12,012 nucleotides of DNA from JAGOSP01 sp964428075. Its GTDB lineage: Bacteria; Patescibacteriota; Minisyncoccia; Moranbacterales; UBA1568. The stretch is taken from NCBI GenBank assembly GCA_964428075.1, contig CAYRWQ010000024.1, positions 1 through 12,012 of the forward strand, given 5' to 3'. A model generated the notes under the pieces. It had not been told where the DNA came from. It did not search any database and was given only the letters and a program-made list of their open reading frames with translations. Made by a program: the position numbers and the translations under genes. Below are positions 6,216 through 12,012 of this stretch, in pieces (position 1 is the stretch's first letter; the number at the start of each line of letters is the position of its first letter).

Positions 6216-7766
6216 ATGACTCAAGCAGAAGCATTAGCGGTTCTCAAAACTGGCGTTCACGTCTTTTTGACAGGAGAAGCGGGATCAGGGAAAACCCATA
6301 TGATCAACGCGTACACCGCATATCTCCATGAACAAGGGATTGAGTACGCGGTGACAGCCTCAACAGGTATCGCTGCGACACATATTCATGGAATGACTCT
6401 CCATGCTTGGAGCGGTATTGGTATCGCACGTTCTCTGAGTGAGAGTGACCTGCGCGATCTTGTTGGGAATCGGTATGTTGCGAAGCGCATTAAGAAGGCG
6501 CGTGTTTTGATCATTGATGAGATATCCATGCTTGATGCGACTATTTTTGATAGCGTTGAGCGGGTGTGTCGGGCGATAAGAAAGGGGCATCTTCCGTTTG
6601 GCGGGTTACAGGTGGTGGTGGTCGGGGATTTCTTTCAGTTGCCACCGGTAGCACAGGGTGGTGAATGTGCTCGTTTTGCCTTTGAGTCAGAGACATGGCA
6701 GTGGTTGGATTTTCAGGTGTGCTATTTGACTGAACAGCATCGGCAAGAAGATGATATGTTTCTCGAGCTCTTGTCAGCTTTGCGTTCTCAGAACTGGAGC
6801 GCGCTGTATCAGCGACGCCTGGAGACGCAGCTGATAGGCGCAGGAGAAGAGTTGCCAGATCAGGTTACTCGACTTTTTTCTCACAATGTAGATGTGGATC
6901 GGATTAATCAGGAAGAACTGAAGAAGCTCGGCGGGAAGACATATCGCTTCATGATGGCGGATCGTGGTCCGGACAAGTTAGTCAGTGCGCTCAAACATGG
7001 CTGTCTTTCTCCGGAACGATTGGAGTTAAGAGAAGGAGCCGCGGTCATGTTCACGAAGAATAAGCAATTGAGCGGATTCATGAATGGGACGCTGGGGGTC
7101 GTGGTTGGTTTTGATGGGAAAAAACATTGGCCAGTAGTACAGACGCACGTTGGTGATCATATTACTGTCGAGCCGATGGAGTGGTTGATGATGGAAGGCG
7201 ATGTGATACTCGCTAAGGTGACGCAATTGCCACTTCGACTTGCCTGGGCGATGACCATACATAAGAGTCAAGGAGTCAGCCTTGACGCTGCAGTCATGGA
7301 TCTGTCGCAGACTTTTGAATTCGGTCAAGGATATGTCGCGCTCTCACGAGTGCGACGTCTTTCGGGTGTACATCTCATTGGGATAAACAAACGAGCAGTG
7401 GAAGTTCATCCTCGGGTTTTACAGGAAGATCAAGTGTTTCGTGAGGCTTCCAAAGTAGCCCGGGTACGACTTGCGGCATTAACATCGGAAGAGCAAGAGT
7501 TACAGGAACGTAATTTCATTTGTATTTCCGGTGGTAAAATGCGTGCAGTGAGAGAGGAGGACAACACGGTGTCTGTCAAGACGCGCGGGCGGCAGAAGGA
7601 GCATCCGCAGGTGTGCGTTCGTCGTCCTTGGACGAGCGCTGAGGAGGAACGACTTTGTCGCTTGTTTCATCGAGGAAGGCGCGTGCAGGATATTGCGATT
7701 GAGTTGGGTCGTCCACTGGGTGGGGTGCGTGTACGGATGAAAAAACTTAGTCTGAAAGAGATATGA
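6216..7766 (+). CDS. PIF1/RecD2-like superfamily 1B DNA helicase with a C-terminal HTH-like domain
   Basis: This is an ATP-dependent helicase of the PIF1/RecD2 branch, which as a group translocates 5'-3' on single-stranded DNA in genome maintenance. Numbered from 6216 (516 residues), Walker A GEAGSGKT lies at 20-27, TASTGIAA at 47-54, Walker B DEIS at 101-104 and GDFFQLPPV at 137-145. EQHRQ lies at 173-177, TIHKSQG at 347-353 and YVALSRVR at 373-380. After a linker, residues 470-512 (RPWTSAEEERL onwards, with DIAIELGRPLGGVRVRMKKL) look like a Myb- or HTH-type DNA-binding tail. An upstream in-frame ATG at 6102 lies inside nrdG, and the extra residues look non-conserved, so I take 6216. The AGGAGG at 6191-6196 is 19 bases away, too far for normal use. 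The helicase call is strong; the exact cellular role is unknown. Confidence 0.92.
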   Translation: MTQAEALAVLKTGVHVFLTGEAGSGKTHMINAYTAYLHEQGIEYAVTASTGIAATHIHGMTLHAWSGIGIARSLSESDLRDLVGNRYVAKRIKKARVLIIDEISMLDATIFDSVERVCRAIRKGHLPFGGLQVVVVGDFFQLPPVAQGGECARFAFESETWQWLDFQVCYLTEQHRQEDDMFLELLSALRSQNWSALYQRRLETQLIGAGEELPDQVTRLFSHNVDVDRINQEELKKLGGKTYRFMMADRGPDKLVSALKHGCLSPERLELREGAAVMFTKNKQLSGFMNGTLGVVVGFDGKKHWPVVQTHVGDHITVEPMEWLMMEGDVILAKVTQLPLRLAWAMTIHKSQGVSLDAAVMDLSQTFEFGQGYVALSRVRRLSGVHLIGINKRAVEVHPRVLQEDQVFREASKVARVRLAALTSEEQELQERNFICISGGKMRAVREEDNTVSVKTRGRQKEHPQVCVRRPWTSAEEERLCRLFHRGRRVQDIAIELGRPLGGVRVRMKKLSLKEI

Positions 7767-7844
7767 AGTAGAGAAGCCATATATTGATTGACTCGTGTGA
7801 TGTGCGAGATCGGATTCTGTATCGTGCATGATCTTTTGTGTTTT

Positions 7845-7872
7845 TTGAGAAACTTTTGTCTTGTGCTATTTT
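7845..7872 (+). promoter_or_regulatory. Promoter of the prepilin peptidase gene
   Basis: TTGAGA at 7845-7850 and TATTTT at 7867-7872 are separated by 16 bases, and a TG one base before the -10 box gives an extended -10. Transcription would start near 7880, about 48 bases before pilD. This fits the 161-base gap after the PIF1-like gene. Confidence 0.45.
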
Positions 7873-7927
7873 AAAAAGACAGTACGTGTCGTGACGAATG
7901 TTGGTGTCGCAATGAAATATCTCGTGT

Positions 7928-8743
7928 ATGAGTTTTTTGTTTTTCTTAGTGTTGGGTTTTGTGGTCGGGAGTTTTTTGAACGTTGTGGCACTCCGATTGG
8001 AAGAGGGTTCGGACTTTGTTCGTGGTCGTTCGGCTTGCCCAGGGTGTCACACCGTTCTTGCTTGGTATGACAATATTCCCTTACTCTCATTTGTGTGGCT
8101 GTTGGGAAAGTGTCGGGCATGTCGGATGCCAATTTCATGGCGTTACCCATTGGTTGAATGCGCAACCGGGGTGATCTACGCAGGTACTTTCTGGATCTTT
8201 TTTAATCCGTTTGAAACAAGCGCTTGGATTGAGACGGTGTGGATGTTAGGCCTCTTTTCTTTTTTTATTGTTATTGCTCTGTATGATGGAAAGACGATGG
8301 AAATACCAGTCTTTTTGCTTCAGGCAAGTGCGTTATGGACTCTGGTTGCTTTGTTTTTGCTTGACTGGCATCTTTCGCCCGATGTGCTTTGGTCGCTGGA
8401 TGGACGCCTGGTTTCAGGAATACTCGGCGCGCTGGTGGCCTGGGCTTTTTTTGCAGCCTTGGCTTTTTTTTCGGGCGAAACCTGGATGGGTTGGGGTGAT
8501 GCTTGGCTCTCAGCGATTGTTGGTTTGGGAGTCGGGATAACAGGCGTGTTGTCTGCATTGACACTCTCCTTTGGAGCAGGAGCTGTCTTCGCGTGTGTTC
8601 TGTTATTCCGGAAGCAAGCTGGGATGAAGACGCAAGTTCCTTTTGGACCTTTTCTAGTCATTGGAACTATAGGCTATTTTTTCCTGTTGCATCTTGATAT
8701 AGTTCGATATGGAGGATATTCATGGATGCGTTTGCTTTTCTGA
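7928..8743 (+). CDS. pilD: Type IV prepilin peptidase / N-methyltransferase (A24 family)
   Basis: This inner-membrane aspartic protease cuts the leader from type IV prepilins and usually methylates the new N-terminal residue. The 271-residue chain begins with a membrane segment containing GSFLNVVALRL (14-24). The cytoplasmic zinc site has CPGC (Cys37, Cys40) and CRAC (Cys62, Cys65), which marks the bifunctional form with the methyltransferase half. Several hydrophobic segments follow. The two catalytic aspartates are Asp120 (in YDGKTMEIP) and Asp191 (in GWGD, the GxGD motif). PFGPFL near 238-243 is the conserved late motif. The usual Lys after GxGD is Trp here, which is unusual. There is no clear ribosome binding site. 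Its likely substrates are the three prepilin-like proteins encoded just downstream. Confidence 0.95.
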   Translation: MSFLFFLVLGFVVGSFLNVVALRLEEGSDFVRGRSACPGCHTVLAWYDNIPLLSFVWLLGKCRACRMPISWRYPLVECATGVIYAGTFWIFFNPFETSAWIETVWMLGLFSFFIVIALYDGKTMEIPVFLLQASALWTLVALFLLDWHLSPDVLWSLDGRLVSGILGALVAWAFFAALAFFSGETWMGWGDAWLSAIVGLGVGITGVLSALTLSFGAGAVFACVLLFRKQAGMKTQVPFGPFLVIGTIGYFFLLHLDIVRYGGYSWMRLLF

Positions 8744-8775
8744 GATGTTTCTATCCGTGCATTGAATAGTGAGAT

Positions 8776-8808
8776 TGCTGTACAGCATTTTTCTTCTTTC
8801 ATGAAAGA
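8776..8808. promoter_or_regulatory. Two tandem perfect palindromes upstream of the pilin operon
   Basis: TGCTGTACAGCA at 8776-8787 is a perfect 12-base palindrome, and TCTTTCATGAAAGA at 8795-8808 is a perfect 14-base palindrome. They are 7 bases apart. The second fills most of the spacer before the -10 box at 8812-8817, where a repressor or activator dimer would act. As RNA, the first hairpin followed by T-rich sequence could also help end the pilD transcript. Confidence 0.5.
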
Positions 8809-8811
8809 GCG

Positions 8812-8817
8812 TATACT
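8812..8817 (+). promoter_or_regulatory. -10 box of the minor pilin operon
   Basis: TATACT is a five-of-six match to the -10 consensus. The -35 position 17 bases upstream (8789-8794, TTTTCT) is weak. Transcription would start near 8824, about 37 bases before the first pilin gene. The weak -35 and the palindrome in the spacer suggest a regulated promoter. Confidence 0.4.
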
Positions 8818-8860
8818 GGTGTTAGAGTGAAAGAGTCATCTGAAGTTTGGAAAATAAAAT

Positions 8861-9382
8861 ATGTTGTATAAGAAGGGGTTTACGTTAATTGAGGTTCTTG
8901 CAGCGATGGCGATTATCAGTATCTTGAGTTCTTTTGTCATTGTGTCTTTTGGGAATGCAAAAACAGAAAGGCGGGTTGAAGGGGAAGCGCGTCGTCTTTC
9001 GGCGGTTCTTCGGAAATTGCAGAATGATTCTCTTACTGGGAAGAATCTCGGTGCGGGTGTTCCGTGTGCTTTTTATACTGGTTCGTCATCGGTGGGAAAT
9101 GCTTCGATATCTATGTCATATAAGGTGCGATCTAGTGGATCATGTAGTAATGGCACTACCGACCAAATACTGCCGAGTTACGACTTAGGTTTTGGAGTCA
9201 CGCTGACGGTGGCGAATACGGGTGTTCGATTTGTGGTGCCGCACGGGGAGGTTTGGACCGGGAACGGAAGCAGTAAATTGACAAATCCAGTACAATACAC
9301 TCTCGGGAAGGATGGATATGTCTGGTCAGTATGTGTTTTTCCGGGAGGACGGATTCATGAACGCGTAGGCGCGGGGTGTTGA
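8861..9382 (+). CDS. Type IV pilin-like protein (GspH/FimT-like minor pilin)
   Basis: A 173-residue prepilin with a very short leader: PilD would cut after Gly6 in KKG|FTLIEV, leaving Phe1 and the assembly glutamate Glu5 of the mature protein. A single hydrophobic helix follows (about 7-30), then a globular part expected on the outer face. The layout resembles GspH/FimT-type minor pilins. Four cysteines (69, 95, 158, 173) could form two disulfides. GGAAAA lies about 8 bases before the ATG. It is the first of three prepilin-like genes. Minor pilins of this type help start pilus assembly or DNA uptake, but the role here is inferred. Confidence 0.85.
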   Translation: MLYKKGFTLIEVLAAMAIISILSSFVIVSFGNAKTERRVEGEARRLSAVLRKLQNDSLTGKNLGAGVPCAFYTGSSSVGNASISMSYKVRSSGSCSNGTTDQILPSYDLGFGVTLTVANTGVRFVVPHGEVWTGNGSSKLTNPVQYTLGKDGYVWSVCVFPGGRIHERVGAGC

Positions 9383-9421
9383 TGTGTTCGATGCGGTGAC
9401 CATTTCCTTTTTAGGTCGAAT

Positions 9422-9445
9422 ATGGGCAACATACTAATCAAGTAA
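9422..9445 (+). CDS. Possible seven-codon mini-cistron before the second pilin gene
   Basis: ATG at 9422 has AGG at 9413-9415, six bases away. The frame encodes seven residues and stops at TAA 9443-9445, one base before the ATG of the next pilin gene, which has no binding site of its own. This would suit translational coupling, but so short a frame can easily be chance. Confidence 0.2.
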   Translation: MGNILIK

Positions 9446-9446
9446 C

Positions 9447-10085
9447 ATGTGTGCTATGGGTTCGCGACAGAATATGGTGGGGCGATTGACATCACCGGGT
9501 TTTTCGATTGTTGAGGTGTTGGTAACAACCGCTGTGGTCGTTATTGGTTTGACGGCCATTGTGCAGTTACTCAGTTCGTCGTTGAGGGTATCCTTTAGTA
9601 ATCGGGACGTGGTGATTGGAACATCGCTTGCGCAGGAGGGATTAGAGCTCGCCCTTAACTTTCGAGACAACAATCTGGCGAATGGAGTATTGCCTTTTGA
9701 TAATTTTGCTGGTGCGAATAATCGGGATTTTTGTCGTCTCGATTATCTGGTTCCCCAGTTCATTCTGAGCGGGGGGAGCAGAAATTGCTTCGGCTCTGTG
9801 CCCGTAGATCCATCGGTGAGATACTCGCTTGAATTGAGTGGTGGTGGATATACGCACGTGAATGGTGTAAGAAAATATGCCAGGGCAATCGCTATTGCTC
9901 GCGATACGGTCAATACGCCTCCTCGTTATCAGACTATTACGAGTATTGTTTGGTGGAGTGGGAGTGACGCGCGTCCAGCCGGTGTTTTTCCGGACAACAT
10001 CGCTGCTAATGTCAACGTCGCAAACTGTACGGTGGCCAATCGTTGCGCTTATGTTCAGGCCACTTTGCATGATTGGAGTTTGTAA
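9447..10085 (+). CDS. Type IV pilin-like protein (PilV-like minor pilin)
   Basis: A 212-residue prepilin. The cleavage site is SPG|FSIVEV, after Gly18 if translation starts at 9447, with Glu5 of the mature chain conserved. The hydrophobic helix runs to about residue 45. The context and the LAQEGLELAL segment at 61-70 resemble PilV/PulI-type minor pilins. Four cysteines in the outer part (96, 114, 194, 200) could pair. In-frame ATGs at 9456 and 9474 would shorten the leader to 15 or 9 residues; none has a good ribosome binding site, so the start is uncertain. It lies 64 bases after the first pilin gene and 18 before the third. Confidence 0.83.
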   Translation: MCAMGSRQNMVGRLTSPGFSIVEVLVTTAVVVIGLTAIVQLLSSSLRVSFSNRDVVIGTSLAQEGLELALNFRDNNLANGVLPFDNFAGANNRDFCRLDYLVPQFILSGGSRNCFGSVPVDPSVRYSLELSGGGYTHVNGVRKYARAIAIARDTVNTPPRYQTITSIVWWSGSDARPAGVFPDNIAANVNVANCTVANRCAYVQATLHDWSL

Positions 10086-10103
10086 ACCTCTAGCAATGTT
10101 CTT

Positions 10104-10703
10104 ATGTACCAGTATGTGTCTTGGAATCTTACGCCTCGCCGATCTACTTGTCGGGGATTTACCTTGCTTGAGATTGTGATTGCTTTGGGCATTTTTTCTC
10201 TGCTGATGAGCGTGGTTGCCGTGATATTGAGCGATGGATTTTCGTCTTTCCGGAATAATACGCGCGCGGAGAAGATTCTTGAAAATGCTCAGTTTCTCAT
10301 AAACGACATGACGAAACAGTTGCGGACGAGTACCGTGATCGCTCCAACAGGTAATCCTGCGACCAACACGAATCCCGTCAGCATTCAGTTTTTTGATCAC
10401 TCCCAACAGAAATGTCTTTCCTATAGGCAAAATGCAGGGGGATATGTTGAGGGGGCCGTTGGGACTGCTGTGACTGTAGCGGATTGCACCACGGCACCTG
10501 GTTTCAGTACCTGGGTCCGTCTGACGAATGACGGCGTGACACATATGGGGTTACGAATTATTGACTCGTCGACGACCGCACCGAAGCGAGCGGGACTCGT
10601 GACAATCGTGTTTCAGGTTTCTTCGGGTGTGACGGGCACGTCTGACACGCTTTGGCTGCAGACCTCCGTTTCTTTACGGGATTACACGCGGTCAATTTTT
10701 TAG
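10104..10703 (+). CDS. Type IV pilin-like protein (PilW/PulJ-like minor pilin)
   Basis: A 199-residue prepilin with cleavage at CRG|FTLLEI after Gly18 and Glu5 of the mature chain conserved. The hydrophobic helix spans about 19-43. The following FRNNTRAEKILENAQFLIND stretch with MTKQLR is typical of PilW/PulJ-type minor pilins, which sit at or near the tip complex. Two cysteines (104 and 128) could form one disulfide. It starts 18 bases after the second pilin gene, without a clear ribosome binding site, so it is probably translated from the same mRNA. The transcript ends at the terminator about 75 bases further on. Confidence 0.83.
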   Translation: MYQYVSWNLTPRRSTCRGFTLLEIVIALGIFSLLMSVVAVILSDGFSSFRNNTRAEKILENAQFLINDMTKQLRTSTVIAPTGNPATNTNPVSIQFFDHSQQKCLSYRQNAGGYVEGAVGTAVTVADCTTAPGFSTWVRLTNDGVTHMGLRIIDSSTTAPKRAGLVTIVFQVSSGVTGTSDTLWLQTSVSLRDYTRSIF

Positions 10704-10777
10704 ATTTGTTTTTTTATTGTTTCGAGAGCGGGAAACTAGGAGATATTTTCTCTCTCAGATTAGGTTATGTTAGAGCT

Positions 10778-10804
10778 AAAAAGCCGATTTTTGTCGGTTT
10801 TTTT
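10778..10804 (+). terminator. Rho-independent terminator of the pilin operon
   Basis: AAAAAGCCGA at 10778-10787 pairs with TCGGTTTTTT (10794-10803), one G-T pair included, around a 6-base loop. The T run continues to 10804. The core CCGA/TCGG is short, but with flanking A/T pairs and the U tract this is a convincing intrinsic terminator. Confidence 0.75.
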
Positions 10805-10805
10805 C

Positions 10806-10834
10806 TTTACGAAAGAGAAGAGATATGATATGAT
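10806..10834 (+). promoter_or_regulatory. Candidate promoter of the lysozyme-like gene
   Basis: TTTACG at 10806-10811 and TATGAT at 10829-10834 are separated by 17 bases. A second TATGAT at 10824-10829 overlaps it. It lies directly after the terminator, where a new promoter is expected. Transcription would start near 10841, about 42 bases before the ATG. GGAGGG at 10850-10855 is a strong ribosome-binding-like sequence but is 27 bases from the start codon. Confidence 0.4.
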
Positions 10835-10882
10835 TTATCTTGCGTTTTCGGAGGGTTTAGATAAGGGAACGCGTTTTTTTGT

Positions 10883-11716
10883 ATGAGTTTGAGTTTTTGT
10901 GTGACGGGTATTTTTCATCGGAGGTCTCAAAAACAAGGTCGGAATCGGAATAAGACAAGTGGACGGTATCGCGCGTGGGTTCTTTTTCCAGTGTTTCTCC
11001 TTTCTGGTGAGAGTAGTTTATCGTTGGATATCCCTGTTTCTTCTGAGTTATGGGGATTGCCTTCGGTCGAGGTGGCAGAAACGAGCGTGATGGGTCATGA
11101 TGCAACTTCTGTTGTTACGGGAATTTCAGACCAGGAGAGAGAAGCGGTACGTTGTCGTTGGCAGGCAGATCGGGTTTTGCTTGCTTCGTTGGGACAAGAA
11201 ACATCGGCAATACCTTCGGAAAATCCTATAGACGATTGCATGTTTGACACGTCGGTGGAATCAGTCGAAAAAAGCTCCGCGAATCGAGCCATACAAGAGA
11301 AAGTGATCGCTTTGACTGCGGAGGAATATCCGCTTGCTGTTATGGCGGAGAGTATTGCTGTCTACGATACGACTATCGCCGGACTCATCGTTGGCATCGC
11401 AAAGAAAGAAAGTAATTGGGGGAAGAGGACTCCGAAGTTACATGGTGAGGAATGCTTTAATTACTGGGGGTATCGCGGACGAGGGAATCGTGGAATGACC
11501 GCAGATGGATATGGTTGTTTTGAGGATCCATCTGATGCGGTTGAGGCTATTGGAAATAGACTTGTCGAACTTTCCCGTTTACGTGGCACCACTGATCCAG
11601 AGCGGATGGTCGTATGGAAATGTGGTTCTAGTTGCGAAACACATAGCCCAGAGAGCGTGCGGAAATGGATTGATGACGTCAGTATCTACTATCATAAATT
11701 CGTCGCGCAGTCGTAG
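10883..11716 (+). CDS. Predicted secreted or membrane-anchored lysozyme/glucosaminidase-like protein
   Basis: The 277-residue chain has a basic N-terminus (about 11-30) and a short hydrophobic stretch (WVLFPVFLL, about 32-40), which looks like a signal anchor. A low-complexity linker follows. Residues about 135-275 resemble a lysozyme-like fold: GIAKKESNWGK at 171-181 holds a candidate catalytic Glu176, followed by CFNYWGYRG at 191-199 and GYGCF at 209-213. DPSDAVEAIGNRL at 215-227 resembles the helix after the active site in glucosaminidase-type proteins. Cysteines 191, 212, 247 and 251 suggest disulfides outside the cytoplasm. Two more lie at 91 and 119. The likely role is peptidoglycan cleavage, perhaps to let pili through or in cell separation, since it follows the pilin genes. 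Enzyme class and substrate are inferred, and the start codon lacks a well-spaced ribosome binding site. Confidence 0.65.
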   Translation: MSLSFCVTGIFHRRSQKQGRNRNKTSGRYRAWVLFPVFLLSGESSLSLDIPVSSELWGLPSVEVAETSVMGHDATSVVTGISDQEREAVRCRWQADRVLLASLGQETSAIPSENPIDDCMFDTSVESVEKSSANRAIQEKVIALTAEEYPLAVMAESIAVYDTTIAGLIVGIAKKESNWGKRTPKLHGEECFNYWGYRGRGNRGMTADGYGCFEDPSDAVEAIGNRLVELSRLRGTTDPERMVVWKCGSSCETHSPESVRKWIDDVSIYYHKFVAQS

Positions 11717-11738
11717 AAAACCGATTCTCTCTGAGTAC

Positions 11739-11773
11739 CCCTGATGCGTTCCTGCGCGCGTTTCTCTTCAGGG
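11739..11773. repeat. Inverted repeat in the gap before engB
   Basis: CCCTGA at 11739-11744 pairs with TCAGGG at 11768-11773 around 23 bases that contain a GC-rich GCGCGCG. No T run follows on either strand, so it is not a clear intrinsic terminator. It is the only structure I see in the 132-base gap. Confidence 0.3.
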
Positions 11774-11848
11774 AAATCTGAAATCCGTTGAAATTCCAAG
11801 TATAGAGAGAGTGGGGGCAGGCGATGCATTATATCTTGACATTGTTTT

Positions 11849-12012
11849 ATGGCTATCCGTTCCGCACAATTTGTTAAGGCTGTTACGGGAACGGAGGGTT
11901 TGCCTGAGCTACCACTGCCGGTCGTCGCTTTTTTGGGGCGTTCAAATGTCGGGAAATCGAGCGTTATCAATTCGCTCGTTCGGGTGAAAAAGCTTGCGTA
12001 TTCGAGCAATAC
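11849..12012 (+). CDS. engB: Ribosome-biogenesis GTP-binding protein EngB (YsxC/YihA), 5' part
   Basis: The gene runs off the window after 54 codons. The visible N-terminus has the P-loop GRSNVGKSS at 30-38, which is diagnostic of the EngB/YsxC group of TRAFAC GTPases, and the short lead-in PLPVVAFLG is typical. EngB is a cytoplasmic GTPase needed for late assembly of the large ribosomal subunit. There is no ribosome binding site. TTATAT at 11829-11834 could serve as a -10 box, which would give a very short leader. TTGACA at 11836-11841 sits only 7 bases before the start and has no -10 partner at normal distance. Confidence 0.93.
   Translation, partial: MAIRSAQFVKAVTGTEGLPELPLPVVAFLGRSNVGKSSVINSLVRVKKLAYSSN

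Noticed and set aside
7807..7846. Possible terminator after the PIF1-like gene (AGATC with GATCT, then T-rich)
   Set aside because: The stem is only 5 bp with an 18-base loop, and the T run is interrupted, so it is too weak to annotate.
8271..8661. Two overlapping - strand frames inside pilD
   Set aside because: Both are antisense to catalytic parts of PilD, are rich in Pro, Lys and Ala, and have no motif.
9642..10544. 300-codon frame on the - strand across two pilin genes
   Set aside because: It is antisense to two clear prepilin genes, is rich in Arg, Ile, Ser and Thr with no recognisable domain, and looks like a shadow of the + strand codon bias.
10830..10886. 18-codon frame overlapping the lysozyme-like ATG by ATGA
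   Set aside because: Its start lies within the likely -10 box, so the promoter I favour would not transcribe it.

Overview
The window reads as ordinary chromosomal DNA of a small-genome bacterium, most likely a member of the Patescibacteria / Candidate Phyla Radiation (Parcubacteria-like). This is inference. It rests on the style of several proteins: a DEAD-box helicase with a short basic N-terminus and a DEVD box, an RNR operon built only on the anaerobic class III enzyme, a PilD plus minor-pilin cluster, and a secreted lysozyme-like protein of a type I associate with this group. It also rests on the scarcity of good Shine-Dalgarno sites. TGA is used as a normal stop (the sigma, PIF1-like, pilD and first pilin genes all end in TGA), which argues against the recoded-TGA lineages (Gracilibacteria / Absconditabacteria). 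All genes I accept are on the + strand.

Layout: (1) 1-1443: a strong promoter, a structured leader of about 120 nt containing a four-codon reading frame, and a DEAD-box RNA helicase, followed by a rho-independent terminator at 1596-1631. (2) 1719-2801: an unusual sigma factor with a PAS sensor domain joined to ECF-type regions 2 and 4. (3) 3044-6136: the anaerobic ribonucleotide reductase operon. The large NrdD polypeptide lacks its C-terminal glycyl-radical segment. That segment is encoded by a separate 62-codon gene immediately downstream, followed 7 nt later by the radical-SAM activase NrdG. (4) 6216-7766: a PIF1/RecD2-like superfamily 1B helicase with a C-terminal HTH-like tail. (5) 7928-10703: a type IV pilus section: prepilin peptidase PilD, then its own promoter with two tandem palindromes, then three prepilin-like genes, closed by a terminator. 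(6) 10883-11716: a membrane-anchored or secreted lysozyme/glucosaminidase-like protein. (7) 11849 to the end: the start of the ribosome-assembly GTPase EngB.

How they may work together: NrdD, the detached glycyl-radical piece and NrdG should form one deoxynucleotide-producing machine that works without oxygen. PilD processes the three pilin-like proteins, which all carry the G|F...E cleavage signature. The cysteines in the mature pilins come in even numbers, and the secreted hydrolase has a four-cysteine catalytic region, which suggests disulfides outside the membrane. The PAS-sigma protein could be a one-component sensor that redirects transcription, but nothing in the window names its targets.

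The strongest unusual observations are the two-piece class III RNR, the PAS-sigma fusion, the helicase leader with mutually exclusive hairpins and a well-formed mini-ORF, and the palindromes around the pilin promoter. I see no CRISPR array, transposon, tRNA, rRNA or phage gene.
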